Shown: positions 1 to 9,926, numbered from the stretch's first letter. The stretch is 64,000 bases of DNA from Pseudomonas sp. BGI-2 (GCF_004310295.1 NZ_SISB01000002.1:124001-188000); one strand, 5' to 3'. Notes: generated by a model not told the origin, from the sequence alone. Translations and numbers: made by a program.

Positions 1-123
1 AAAGAAACGGGCGGTGGTCGTGAGTCCGGTTCCGATGCATGGCGCGGCTACATGCGCCGTCAGACCAACACCGTGAACTATTCGCTGGAGTTGCCGTTGG
101 CTCAGGGCATTACGTTCGACTGA
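1..123 (+). CDS. amaB: Aldehyde dehydrogenase, C-terminal end (partial)
   Basis: The window opens inside a gene; the last 40 codons end at the TGA at 121-123. The residues [19 protein letters not shown] followed by NTVNYS are the typical tail of NAD-dependent aldehyde dehydrogenases. The next gene on the same strand is a pipecolate-oxidase-like flavoprotein, and in P. putida the pair amaB-amaA (piperideine-6-carboxylate dehydrogenase and L-pipecolate oxidase) is adjacent, so amaB is the likely identity. The identity rests on this short tail and on the neighbour; the catalytic part lies outside the window. Confidence 0.7.
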   Translation, partial: KETGGGRESGSDAWRGYMRRQTNTVNYSLELPLAQGITFD

Positions 124-130
124 TAGGCCC

Positions 131-208
131 CTTCGCGGGCAAGCCTCGCTCCTACAGTGACGGTGCGGTATGACACCGAATCTGTAGGAGCGAGGCTTGC
201 CCGCGAAG
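131..208. repeat. REP pair (inverted)
   Basis: Two inverted copies of a Pseudomonas REP unit (core GCGGGCAAGCCTCGCTCC) at 131-157 and 182-208 with a 24-base spacer. It lies between amaB and amaA and could form a long hairpin between the two cistrons. Confidence 0.9.
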
Positions 209-250
209 CTTTTGCTTTGTTGTTTGTTAGGTTTCTGTTGGAGTCTGGCA

Positions 251-1534
251 ATGCCGTTACGCGAAGAGTGTCTGTGGGAAAAACTGACGCCGCAAAGGCC
301 TGACAACGCGGCGCTCAAAGGCGAAGTGAAGGTCGATGTCTGCGTCATCGGCGCCGGCTTCACCGGTCTGTCGGCGGCGGTGCATCTGCTGGAAAAAGGT
401 AAAACGGTCTGCGTGCTGGAAGCCCATCGCGCTGGTCATGGCGGTTCGGGACGCAACGTCGGGCTGGTCAACGCCGGGATGTGGATTCCACCGGACGAGA
501 TCGAAGCCGGGTTCGGCGAAGTGGTCGGCAGTCAGCTCAATCGCATGCTGGGTGCGGCGCCGTCCCTGGTGTTCAGCCTTGTGGACAAATACAACATCGA
601 TTGCCAGTTGCGCCGCGAGGGCACGCTGCACATGGCGCACAACGCCCGTGGCGAAGCCGATCTGCGCAGTCGTGAAGAACAATGGAAACGTCGCGGGGCG
701 CCGGTCGAACTGCTGACCGGACAAGCTTGCGAGCAAGCGACGGGCACCAAAAAGATCGCTGCCGCGTTGCTCGACAAGCGTGCCGGCACGATCAACCCGA
801 TGGCTTACACCACGGGGCTGGCCATCGCGGCCATCAGCCTCGGCGGTCAACTGTTCGATCATTCTGCGGTCTCCCGACTCGAACGTCAGGGCCAACGCTG
901 GTCGGTACAAACCGCTCAGGGCTCGGTGCTCGCCGAGCAAGTGGTCATCGCCTCCAACGCTTACACCGAAGGCGACTGGACCGAGCTGCGGCGCAATTTC
1001 TTCCCCGGTTATTACTATCAGGTGGCTTCGGTCCCGCTGACCGAAGACGCCGCGCAGCAAATCCTGCCCGGCGGCCAGGGTTCCTGGGACACTCGCCAGG
1101 TACTCAGCAGTATTCGTCGCGATAAGGACGGTCGCCTGTTACTCGGCAGTCTCGGCAATGGCAATCAGAAACCGGCCTGGTTTCTCAAGGCCTGGGCGGA
1201 TCGGGTTCAGCAGCACTATTTTCCCTATCTCAAACCCGTGGAATGGGAATGCACCTGGACCGGTTGCATTGCGTTTACCCCTGACCACTTGATGCGTTTG
1301 TTCGAACCGGCGCCCGGTTTAGTGGCAGTCACAGGTTATAACGGTCGGGGCGTGACGACGGGGACGGTGGTCGGTAAAGCCTTTGCCGATTATCTGTGTA
1401 ACGGAAATCCTCAGGCGCTGCCGATACCCTTCGCCCCTATGCAGCCACTGGCGGGGGTGGGTTTGCGCAGTTGTCTGTACGAGGCAGGTTTCTCGCTGTA
1501 TCACGCAGGCCAGTGCTTGCGGATCGTTATTTGA
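251..1534 (+). CDS. amaA: FAD-dependent oxidoreductase, L-pipecolate oxidase-like
   Basis: A 427-residue flavoprotein of the DAO/glycine oxidase family. The N-terminal dinucleotide-binding motif VIGAGFTGLSAA lies near residues 32-43, followed by a Glu that would bind the ribose (LEAHRAG) and GGSGRNVGL. The C-terminal part has the substrate-domain sequence TGYNGRGVTTG. In P. putida AmaA oxidises L-pipecolate to piperideine-6-carboxylate, which AmaB then oxidises; the gene order here matches. I use the ATG at 251 (MPLREECLW) because the upstream in-frame TTG start would fall inside the REP repeat. Oxidation of another secondary amine or gamma-glutamyl amine cannot be excluded from sequence alone. 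Confidence 0.72.
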   Translation: MPLREECLWEKLTPQRPDNAALKGEVKVDVCVIGAGFTGLSAAVHLLEKGKTVCVLEAHRAGHGGSGRNVGLVNAGMWIPPDEIEAGFGEVVGSQLNRMLGAAPSLVFSLVDKYNIDCQLRREGTLHMAHNARGEADLRSREEQWKRRGAPVELLTGQACEQATGTKKIAAALLDKRAGTINPMAYTTGLAIAAISLGGQLFDHSAVSRLERQGQRWSVQTAQGSVLAEQVVIASNAYTEGDWTELRRNFFPGYYYQVASVPLTEDAAQQILPGGQGSWDTRQVLSSIRRDKDGRLLLGSLGNGNQKPAWFLKAWADRVQQHYFPYLKPVEWECTWTGCIAFTPDHLMRLFEPAPGLVAVTGYNGRGVTTGTVVGKAFADYLCNGNPQALPIPFAPMQPLAGVGLRSCLYEAGFSLYHAGQCLRIVI

Positions 1535-1612
1535 TTGTTGAAATTTGTTGCTGGAAGCGGCGCTTTTTCGCGCAGCGACTAGCCTGTAAAAGGTGCGGGT
1601 TGTAGCAGTACC

Positions 1613-1627
1613 GCACCAGCAGTGTGC
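1613..1627 (+). promoter_or_regulatory. Possible NtrC-like dyad
   Basis: GCACCAGCAGTGTGC resembles the NtrC consensus GCACCA-N3-TGGTGC (10 of 12 specified bases) and keeps the GCAC-N7-GTGC spacing. It lies about 230 bases before the predicted start of transcription, compatible with an enhancer, but one imperfect site is weak evidence. Confidence 0.3.
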
Positions 1628-1655
1628 ACTTCGGTGACGCACGTTGTTACAGGCT

Positions 1656-1753
1656 GGTTGCACGTCGTTTGGCGCCGCGGTTGCAATGATGGCGCGTGCG
1701 GGTTGCGCCTTTAAAAATAAATGGTTTCACCTTCCGCGGTTTAGACGGTTGCA
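1656..1753 (+). promoter_or_regulatory. Periodic GGTTGCA array (five units)
   Basis: Five direct repeats start at 1656 (GGTTGCA), 1679 (GGTTGCA), 1701 (GGTTGCG), 1723 (GGTTTCA) and 1747 (GGTTGCA). The start-to-start distances of 23, 22, 22 and 24 bases are close to two helical turns, so all units would face the same side of the DNA. The array ends 74 bases before the sigma54 promoter of braC, the usual place for an activator. I do not recognise the motif as that of a known regulator. Confidence 0.6.
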
Positions 1754-1826
1754 CGCCCAATGAAAATGGGATCGAAACAGTCGAAATAACAATAAAGCAG
1801 CGACTTTTTTCAGAATAAAAAACCGA

Positions 1827-1842
1827 TGGCACGGCCCTTGCT
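1827..1842 (+). promoter_or_regulatory. Sigma54 (-24/-12) promoter of braC
   Basis: TGGCACGGCCCTTGCT matches the RpoN consensus TGGCAC-N5-TTGCW at every specified base. It predicts transcription from about 1853, leaving a 47-base leader before the braC ATG. This implies activation by an enhancer-binding protein. Confidence 0.75.
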
Positions 1843-1899
1843 CTGAGCATTTAGAGAAGTCGCAGTGCCAACTAAAAAAAAACCTTGGAGCACCACCTC

Positions 1900-3033
1900 A
1901 TGTCCCAGACGTTTTACAAGAAAGGCTTTCTGGCCCTCGCAGTGGCAACTGCTTTGGGTGTTTCTGCGTTTGCACAGGCTGATGTGAAAATCGGTGTGGC
2001 GGGTCCGATGACAGGTGCCAACGCGGCATTTGGCGAGCAGTACATGAAGGGTGCACAGGCTGCAGCCGACGCGATCAACGCTGCGGGCGGCGTCAACGGG
2101 GAAAAAATCGTACTGGTGAAGGGCGATGACGCCTGCGAACCGAAACAGGCTGTGACGGTCGCCAAGGACCTGACCAACCAGAAAGTCGCCGGCGTGGTCG
2201 GTCACTTCTGCTCCTCGTCGACCATCCCGGCCTCCGAGATCTACGACGAAGCGGGCATCATTGCAATCACCCCTGGTTCCACCAACCCGGCGGTTACCGA
2301 ACGCGGCCTGAGCGCCATGTTCCGTATGTGCGGGCGTGACGATCAGCAAGGCATCGTGGCCGGTGACTACATCGTCGACGTGCTCAAGGGCAAAAAAGTT
2401 GTCGTCCTGCACGACAAGGACACCTACGGTCAGGGCCTGGCGGATGCAACCAAGGCCCAGCTGGAAAAACGCGGCGTGAAGCCGGTGCTGTATGAAGGCC
2501 TGACCCGTGGCGAGAAAGACTTCAGCACCATCGTCACCAAAATCCGCGGCGCTGGCGCCGATGTCGTCTACTTCGGCGGTCTGCACCCGGAAGCCGGTCC
2601 CCTGGTTCGTCAACTGCGTGAGCAAGGTCTCAAAGACGTCAAGTTCATGTCCGATGACGGCATCGTGACCGACGAACTGGTGACCACCGCTGGCGGCCCG
2701 CAATTCGTGGACGGCGTGCTGATGACCTTCGGCGCCGACCCACGCATGCTGCCAGACAGCAAAACCGTGGTAGACGCGTTCCGCAAGGCCGGTACCGAGC
2801 CTGAAGGCTACACCCTCTACGCGTACGCTTCGGTCCAGACTCTGGCCGCAGCCTTCAACGGCGCCAAGTCCAACAGTGGCGAGAAAGCCGCCGAGTGGCT
2901 GAAGAAAAATCCGGTCAAAACCGTGATGGGCGAGAAGACTTGGGACGCCAAGGGCGACCTGAAAGTCTCCGACTACGTGGTTTACCAGTGGGACAAGGAC
3001 GGCAAATACCACCAGCTGGAAAAACAGAAGTGA
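1900..3033 (+). CDS. braC: Branched-chain amino acid ABC transporter, substrate-binding protein
   Basis: A 377-residue periplasmic binding protein of the LivJ/BraC family that captures leucine, isoleucine, valine (and often alanine) for import. It starts with a signal peptide (MSQTFYKKGFLALAVATA, cleaved after AFAQA), and the mature protein begins DVKIGVAGPMTGANAAFG, the family's ligand-binding start. CEPKQAV and GHFCSSSTIPAS are family sequences with the conserved cysteine pair. The ATG at 1900 is preceded by an AGGAG-like site near 1887; an earlier in-frame ATG at 1885 overlaps that site and is less likely. It is the first gene of a five-gene transporter operon and has a sigma54-type promoter. 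Confidence 0.93.
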   Translation: MSQTFYKKGFLALAVATALGVSAFAQADVKIGVAGPMTGANAAFGEQYMKGAQAAADAINAAGGVNGEKIVLVKGDDACEPKQAVTVAKDLTNQKVAGVVGHFCSSSTIPASEIYDEAGIIAITPGSTNPAVTERGLSAMFRMCGRDDQQGIVAGDYIVDVLKGKKVVVLHDKDTYGQGLADATKAQLEKRGVKPVLYEGLTRGEKDFSTIVTKIRGAGADVVYFGGLHPEAGPLVRQLREQGLKDVKFMSDDGIVTDELVTTAGGPQFVDGVLMTFGADPRMLPDSKTVVDAFRKAGTEPEGYTLYAYASVQTLAAAFNGAKSNSGEKAAEWLKKNPVKTVMGEKTWDAKGDLKVSDYVVYQWDKDGKYHQLEKQK

Positions 3034-3048
3034 TATGAACTGCTGATT

Positions 3049-3073
3049 TGCCCGGTGCCTTGTGCGCCGGGCA
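3049..3073 (+). terminator. Hairpin between braC and braD (attenuator-like)
   Basis: TGCCCGG and CCGGGCA form a 7-base stem with an 11-base loop in the 172-base gap after the binding-protein gene. No T-run follows, so it is more likely an mRNA-stabilising hairpin or partial attenuator, which would keep binding protein in excess over permease, than a full terminator. Confidence 0.45.
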
Positions 3074-3205
3074 GATCAAAGAACATGTCCGTGCAGTACC
3101 TGTCTTTTCTCGTAGAGCTGCACACAACCGAGTTGCGCCGGCGGCTGAACCCCGGTCCGTTGCACCCGGCTTCTGTGCAGTCTCTCAAATGCGTGAGATT
3201 GCGTT

Positions 3206-4120
<915 letters not shown>

Positions 4121-4123
4121 GCG

Positions 4124-5407
4124 ATGTCTTCAACCACTAAAAAAACCATTGATCTCAAAAGAAGCCTGGTTGACGCGATTCTTGCCGGCCTTGTCGCCCT
4201 GATTGTGTTCGGCCCGATTGTCGGCGTGGTCCTCGACGGCTACGGCTTCAATCTGGAAACGACCCGGGTGGCATGGATTGTCGCCATCGTCATGGCTGGC
4301 CGATTTGCTCTGAGCCTGTTTCTGCAAACCCCCAAGGGCCTGAAAATTCTTGAAGGCTTTGAAAGCACCGGCTCCGGGGTTCATGTACTGCCGCCAGATT
4401 ACAAATCCCGGTTACGCTGGATCATCCCGCTGGTGATCGTCGTTGCCGTGGTGTTCCCGTTTTTCTCCAACTCCTACCTGCTGGGCGTGGTTATCCTGGG
4501 GCTGATCTACGTATTGCTGGGCCTGGGCCTGAATATCGTGGTTGGTCTGGCCGGCCTGCTCGACTTGGGTTATGTAGCGTTCTACGCCATCGGTGCCTAC
4601 GGACTGGCGCTGGGTTATCAATACCTCGGACTGGGTTTCTGGACGGTGTTGCCGCTGGCGGCCATTACCGCGGGCCTTGCCGGTTGCATCCTAGGGTTTC
4701 CGGTGTTGCGGCTGCACGGTGACTACCTGGCGATCGTGACCCTGGGTTTCGGCGAAATCATTCGCTTGATCCTTAACAACTGGCTGTCCCTGACCGGTGG
4801 CCCGAATGGCATGGCGGCTCCGTTGCCGACCTTCTTCGGCCTCGAGTTCGGCAAGCGTGCGAAGGAGGGCGGTGTCCCGTTCCATGAGTTCTTCGGCATC
4901 GCCTATAACCCGGACGTGAAGTATTACTTCATTTACGCGGTGTTGTTTCTGGTGGTGCTGGCCGTGCTGTACATCAAGCATCGTCTGGTCAAGATGCCGG
5001 TCGGTCGCGCGTGGGAAGCCTTGCGTGAAGACGAAATCGCCTGTCGCTCCATGGGCCTGAACCACGTACTGGTCAAGCTCTCGGCGTTCACCATCGGTGC
5101 ATCGACGGCCGGCCTGGCCGGGGTGTTCTTCGCCACCTATCAAGGCTTCGTCAACCCGACCTCGTTCACGTTCTTCGAGTCGGCACTGATCCTTGCCATC
5201 GTGGTACTTGGCGGCATGGGCTCGACCATCGGTGTAGTGATTGCAGCGTTCGTGCTGACCGTGGCACCGGAACTGCTGCGTGGCTTCGCGGAATACCGCG
5301 TGCTGCTGTTCGGCATCCTGATGGTGTTGATGATGATCTGGCGACCGCGCGGCCTGATTCGGATCAGCCGTACCGGTGTGACCCCGCGTAAAGGAGTAGC
5401 GCCATGA
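4124..5407 (+). CDS. braE: Branched-chain amino acid ABC transporter permease (LivM type)
   Basis: A 427-residue LivM/BraE permease. After an extra N-terminal region of about 100 residues with two membrane segments come the family sequences LGLGLNIVVGLAGLLDLGYVAFYAIGAYG and GDYLAIVTLGFGEIIRL. The coupling loop is represented by ALREDEIACRSMGLN and the C-terminal LVVLGGMGS-like segment by AIVVLGGMGSTIG. It forms the second half of the membrane channel. Its last four bases overlap the braF start (ATGA), which suggests translational coupling. Confidence 0.93.
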   Translation: MSSTTKKTIDLKRSLVDAILAGLVALIVFGPIVGVVLDGYGFNLETTRVAWIVAIVMAGRFALSLFLQTPKGLKILEGFESTGSGVHVLPPDYKSRLRWIIPLVIVVAVVFPFFSNSYLLGVVILGLIYVLLGLGLNIVVGLAGLLDLGYVAFYAIGAYGLALGYQYLGLGFWTVLPLAAITAGLAGCILGFPVLRLHGDYLAIVTLGFGEIIRLILNNWLSLTGGPNGMAAPLPTFFGLEFGKRAKEGGVPFHEFFGIAYNPDVKYYFIYAVLFLVVLAVLYIKHRLVKMPVGRAWEALREDEIACRSMGLNHVLVKLSAFTIGASTAGLAGVFFATYQGFVNPTSFTFFESALILAIVVLGGMGSTIGVVIAAFVLTVAPELLRGFAEYRVLLFGILMVLMMIWRPRGLIRISRTGVTPRKGVAP

Positions 5408-6275
5408 GCGAAGTCGTACTCTCGGTCGAGAAGCTGATGATGCACTTCGGCGGCATCAAGGCGTTGAGTGATGTCAGCCTCAAGGTGCATCGCAACTCGA
5501 TCTTCGCCCTGATCGGCCCCAACGGCGCCGGTAAGACCACCGTGTTCAACTGCCTGACCGGGTTCTACAAGGCGTCCGGCGGTAAGATCGAACTCAATAC
5601 ACGTGGCCAGCGCACCGATGTCATCCAGCTGCTGGGTGAATCGTTCAAAGCTACCGATTTCGTTTCGCCGAAAAGCTTCATCACCCGGCTCCGCTACAAG
5701 ATGTTCGGCGGCACCCACCTGGTGAACCGCGCCGGCCTGGCGCGGACATTCCAGAACATTCGCCTGTTCAAGGAAATGTCGGTGCTGGAAAACCTGCTGG
5801 TGGCCCAGCACATGTGGGTCAATCGCAACATGTTGGCCGGCATCCTAAACACCAAGGGCTACCGCAAGGCCGAAAGCGATGCGCTGGACCATGCCTTCTA
5901 CTGGCTGGAAGTCGTGGACCTGGTGGACTGCGCCAACCGTCTGGCCGGTGAGTTGTCCTACGGCCAACAGCGCCGTCTGGAAATCGCCCGGGCGATGTGC
6001 ACCCGGCCGCAGATCATCTGCCTCGACGAACCGGCTGCGGGCCTCAACCCTCAGGAAACCGAAGCGCTGAGCGCGATGATCCGTCTGCTGCGCGACGAGC
6101 ACGATCTGACCGTGGTGCTGATCGAACACGACATGGGCATGGTAATGAGCATTTCCGACCACATCGTGGTGCTGGACCACGGCATCGTCATCGCCGAGGG
6201 TGGACCTGAAGCGATTCGTAACGACCCGAAAGTGATTGCGGCCTACCTGGGCGCTGATGAAGAGGAAGTGGTGCT

Positions 6276-6279
<4 letters not shown>
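5404..6279 (+). CDS. braF: Branched-chain amino acid ABC transporter ATPase (LivG type)
   Basis: A 291-residue cytoplasmic ATPase. Walker A is GPNGAGKTT (about residues 38-46), the signature motif is LSYGQQRRLEIARA (about 183), Walker B is IICLDEPAAGLNP (about 203), and the switch histidine is in LIEHDMGMVMSISDHIVVLDHG. An insert of about 30 residues after Walker A (VIQLLGESFKATDFV) is seen in several Pseudomonas BraF proteins. It powers uptake with BraG. The start overlaps braE and the end overlaps braG by four bases each. Confidence 0.94.
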
Positions 6280-6992
<713 letters not shown>

Positions 6993-7014
6993 CACGCTGC
7001 CGAAATATCCACAG

Positions 7015-7043
7015 CCCCGGCGAGCAATCGCCGGGGTTTTTTT
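7015..7043 (+). terminator. Rho-independent terminator of the bra operon
   Basis: A perfect 9-base GC-rich stem (CCCCGGCGA / TCGCCGGGG) with a GCAA tetraloop is followed by seven T residues. Confidence 0.95.
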
Positions 7044-7068
7044 ACGCCATCAATACATCCCTAACCTC

Positions 7069-7161
7069 CCTGTGGGAGCGAGCCTGCTCACGATAGCCGA
7101 GTGTCAGTCGACAAGCTTTTTACTGATCCACCGCTATCGCGAGCAGGCTCACCCCCACAGG
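7069..7161. repeat. REP pair, TGTGGGAGCGAGCCTGCTC type
   Basis: Inverted arms at 7069-7097 and 7132-7161 (CGAGCCTGCTCACGATAGC against GCTATCGCGAGCAGGCTC). This subtype differs from the GCGGGCAAGCC type elsewhere in the window. Confidence 0.85.
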
Positions 7162-7833
7162 GCCGCATAGGCTTTCTGGAAATTGTGGAAAACAATATTC
7201 ACAAGCTCTCAAAGCGCGACATAAAGCCGCTGCAAATAGTTGTTTTGTCACGGTTTTGACTTGTCCCCGTTTGCTGTGGAACTGGCTGTGAATAACGTGG
7301 GAGTAGCTGTCTGAGAGCCTTTGATTCCGTGGCTTGCAGCGATGTGGTTGTTTTTTGATCGGGCGTTTTTGCTGGACCCTGAACAGGCTTTGTCAACCTT
7401 TTTGTTGGCGACCAAACTGACTCGAAATGAGAAGGGCAAGCCTGTGGATAAGTCTGTGGTTAAACTCTGGAAAGACTCGGTTGAGGGCCGTAGTTACTGG
7501 CTTGGCGCCATCGTCGGTTTGATCGACCTATCGTGCAAAATGCTTTGAGCTACACAGCTGGCACCCGAGGGTCAAGCGAAAAACTTTGTAATCTGCCCGC
7601 AAAGCCTTGTGGATAGCGGCTTCCAGCTTTATCACTTGCCCCCGGAAACTGTGGAGCGGTCTGTGGATAAGGTGCGTGTACATGCCTACAAGCCACGGCG
7701 GCTATGGTGTTGGTGGAGTTGATCGTTTTTCGTACAACTTTTACGGTGGTTGCCGCTGTGGGCAAGGCCGGGCATGCTGCCTGCTGACTTTCTATTCCAA
7801 TGGCTGTCGATCGGCCGAAGCAAGGAGAACACG
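7162..7833. other. Gene-poor region with TGTGG doublets / DnaA-box-like motifs
   Basis: About 670 bases with no convincing gene. TGTGGATAA, the complement of the DnaA box TTATCCACA, occurs exactly at 7443-7451 and 7662-7670. One-mismatch forms occur at 7287-7295, 7455-7463 and 7609-7617. Three times two TGTGG motifs start exactly 12 bases apart (7275/7287, 7443/7455, 7650/7662), and all are in the same orientation. The flanks of the first and third doublets are also similar (ACTTG-Y-CCCCG before, GTG after). Confidence 0.55.
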
Positions 7834-8604
7834 ATGTCCAACACCCTCTTTATTACCGGAGCGACCTCCGGTTTTGGTGAAGCCTGTGCCCGTCGTTTTG
7901 CCGATGCCGGCTGGAAACTGGTGCTGACTGGCCGTCGTGAAGAGCGCCTCAACGCCCTGTGCGCCGAGTTGTCGAAGCAGACCGAGGTTCATGGCCTGGT
8001 GCTCGACGTGCGTGATCGCAAGGCCATGGAGGAGGCGATCGCCAACCTGCCGCCGTCCTTTGCCAAGTTGCGCGGGCTGATCAACAACGCCGGTCTGGCG
8101 CTGGGCGTTGACCCGGCGCCGAAGTGCGACCTCGACGATTGGGACACCATGGTCGACACCAACATCAAAGGCCTGATATACAGCACTCGCCTGCTGTTGC
8201 CACGCCTGATCGCCCACGGTCGCGGTGCCGGTATCGTCAACCTCGGCTCCATCGCCGGCAACTACCCGTACCCGGGCAGCCACGTGTATGGCGCGAGCAA
8301 GGCTTTCGTTAGACAGTTCTCGCTGAACCTGCGCTGCGACCTGCAAGGCACTGGTGTGCGCGTCAGCAATATTGAGCCGGGCCTGTGCGAGAGTGAGTTC
8401 TCGCTGGTGCGTTTTGCGGGTGACCAGGAGCGTTACAACGCGACCTACGCCGGTGCCGAGCCGATCCAGCCGCAGGACATCGCCGAGACCATTTTCTGGG
8501 TGCTCAATGCGCCGGCGCACATCAACATCAACAGCCTTGAGCTGATGCCGGTGAGCCAGACGTGGGCCGGGTTTTCCATTGAGCGCAATGGTGGCAATGC
8601 TTAA
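7834..8604 (+). CDS. ydfG: NADP-dependent short-chain dehydrogenase, YdfG-like
   Basis: A 256-residue classical SDR. The cofactor motif TGATSGFG is at residues 8-15, NNAGLALG follows, and the catalytic set is Ser139, Tyr152 and Lys156 (YGASK). The closest family I recall is E. coli YdfG (3-hydroxy acid / malonic semialdehyde reductase): the shared sequences include SHVYGASKAFVRQFSLNLR, DIEPGL-type NIEPGL and AHININ-LELMPV near the end. It would reduce small 3-oxo acids or oxidise 3-hydroxy acids such as serine or 3-hydroxypropionate in the cytoplasm. The ATG at 7834 has AAGGAG seven bases upstream. It stands alone, flanked by the doublet region and a REP pair. Confidence 0.82.
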   Translation: MSNTLFITGATSGFGEACARRFADAGWKLVLTGRREERLNALCAELSKQTEVHGLVLDVRDRKAMEEAIANLPPSFAKLRGLINNAGLALGVDPAPKCDLDDWDTMVDTNIKGLIYSTRLLLPRLIAHGRGAGIVNLGSIAGNYPYPGSHVYGASKAFVRQFSLNLRCDLQGTGVRVSNIEPGLCESEFSLVRFAGDQERYNATYAGAEPIQPQDIAETIFWVLNAPAHININSLELMPVSQTWAGFSIERNGGNA

Positions 8605-8620
8605 GGCCGAGTAATGGCCA

Positions 8621-8711
8621 TTCGCGGGCAAGCCTCGCTCCTACGGGTTTTGTGTCGTACGCCACTTTGCGATTCACGTTAAACCTGTAGGAGCGAGGCT
8701 TGCCCGCGAAG
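8621..8711. repeat. REP pair
   Basis: Inverted arms of the GCGGGCAAGCCTCGCTCC type at 8621-8646 and 8684-8711, between the convergent ydfG-like and sugar isomerase genes. Confidence 0.9.
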
Positions 8712-8723
8712 GCGGTCGACCAG

Positions 8724-9851
8724 TCATCCGAGATAATCGACCAACCCGCGATAGCAGGTCGCCAAGTGATAAGGCGTCGTCGAAGGCATGTCCTTGCGGC
8801 TGACTTCGCCCTGCTCATCGCGACATTCATACCATCCATCCACATGCAGAAAGCGTTGCTGCAGCGCCTGCAATTGGCGATGCACCGATGCTTCGCTGTC
8901 CGGACGCAAGGTCAGGGCGCGCAGGTATTCAGCCTGGGCCCAGATGCGTTGGGTGGCGTCCTTGGGGTGGCCGTCCAGATCGAGCGACGCCCGCACCGCA
9001 GCGGTTTGCGGATCGACGCCCAGTTGCTCGGTGAGCGCAAATGCACGCTCAAGCGAAGTATGCAGTTTTGAACCGCGCAGTAACGGCGAAGACTCCAGCA
9101 GGAAATACCACTCAAACTGATGCCCCGGTTCAAACCAGTTATCCACAGCCCCCAGCGGTTTCTCCATCAACACGCTGTGTTGCGGGTCGATAAAACGCTT
9201 CTGCATGGCTGTGCATAACTCGACAAGCGCGCGCTGCACGGCGATGTCTTCGCGCACTGACAGGGTCGCGAGGAAGGCTTCGGCCAGGTGCATCAGGGGA
9301 TTTTGCAGCGGGCCGGAGTTGAGCGAGGACCAGTCACGGTCGAGGCTGGCTTCATACAGGCCGTCGCCCGTGGCAAAGCGCCGCGCCAGCACTTCGAGCG
9401 TGGCATTGAGGACCGATTCCACCAACGGTTCGCGAACCTTGCCCCAATAATGGGCGCACGCGAACAGGATGAAGGCATGGGTGTAGAGGTCTTTGCGCTG
9501 ATCCAGTGGCGCGCCTTGCGGGTCGATGCTGTAGAACCAGCCGCCGTGTTCGGCGTCGTGGAAATGCTGTTGCAAGGAACGGAACAGCGCCGCTGCACGC
9601 TCCTCGGCGGCTGGCACCTGGCCGATCAGGCTGGAAAACAGATACAGCTGCCGCGCGCAGGCCATCGCCCGGTAGCGCTGGGGTGGCAACGGCTGATGCC
9701 CGGCGTCCAGCGCTTCATAAGGCAACGCCATGTCGGCATTCCAGCCGGGACCTTGCCAGAGCGGCACGATCACGTCCTGGAAATGCTGTTGCACCGAGGC
9801 GAACAGGGCGGTCAATTCAGGCTGGGAGGCGGAGCGGGAAACAAGCGGCAT
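8724..9851 (-). CDS. AGE-family sugar epimerase/isomerase, D-mannose isomerase-like
   Basis: A 375-residue cytoplasmic protein of the N-acylglucosamine 2-epimerase (AGE) superfamily, an alpha/alpha barrel. Family signatures are RYRAMACARQLYLFS, GGWFYSID, DLYTHAFILFACAHYW, NPLMHLAEAFLA, and the histidine-bearing EPGHQFEWYFLL and TTPYHLATCYRG near the C-terminus, where AGE isomerases keep their catalytic histidines. Characterised Pseudomonas members interconvert D-mannose and D-fructose, which is the most likely activity; aldose isomerases of the YihS type or cellobiose epimerases are alternatives. It has no operon partner. Confidence 0.75.
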   Translation of the reverse strand: MPLVSRSASQPELTALFASVQQHFQDVIVPLWQGPGWNADMALPYEALDAGHQPLPPQRYRAMACARQLYLFSSLIGQVPAAEERAAALFRSLQQHFHDAEHGGWFYSIDPQGAPLDQRKDLYTHAFILFACAHYWGKVREPLVESVLNATLEVLARRFATGDGLYEASLDRDWSSLNSGPLQNPLMHLAEAFLATLSVREDIAVQRALVELCTAMQKRFIDPQHSVLMEKPLGAVDNWFEPGHQFEWYFLLESSPLLRGSKLHTSLERAFALTEQLGVDPQTAAVRASLDLDGHPKDATQRIWAQAEYLRALTLRPDSEASVHRQLQALQQRFLHVDGWYECRDEQGEVSRKDMPSTTPYHLATCYRGLVDYLG

Positions 9852-9926
9852 TGGCTGGCGTCGTCACGGCAGGTTGATTGCGCGACATGTTAGCAGGCCT
9901 GAGAGATGCGGTGTCTGTCAGGCCGT

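Larger units (their letters stand above)
1535..1899. other. Long regulatory intergenic region upstream of braC
   Basis: 365 bases without a credible gene. It holds a 7-base inverted repeat (GGTGCGG 1592-1598, CCGCACC 1611-1617), an NtrC-like dyad, a five-fold GGTTGCA array at 1656-1753 and a sigma54-type promoter at 1827-1842. The sites are listed separately. The layout (array about 100-200 bases before a -24/-12 promoter) looks like an upstream activating region. Confidence 0.6.

Noticed and set aside
1810..3012. 400-residue open frame on the minus strand
   Set aside because: It is the complement of braC; long antisense frames are common in GC-rich codon-biased genes and it has no recognisable domain.
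7321..7548. 75-residue open frame (MIPWLAAMWLFFDRAFLL...)
   Set aside because: It has no ribosome site, starts with TTG or a weak internal ATG, has no family resemblance and runs through two of the DnaA-box-like motifs.
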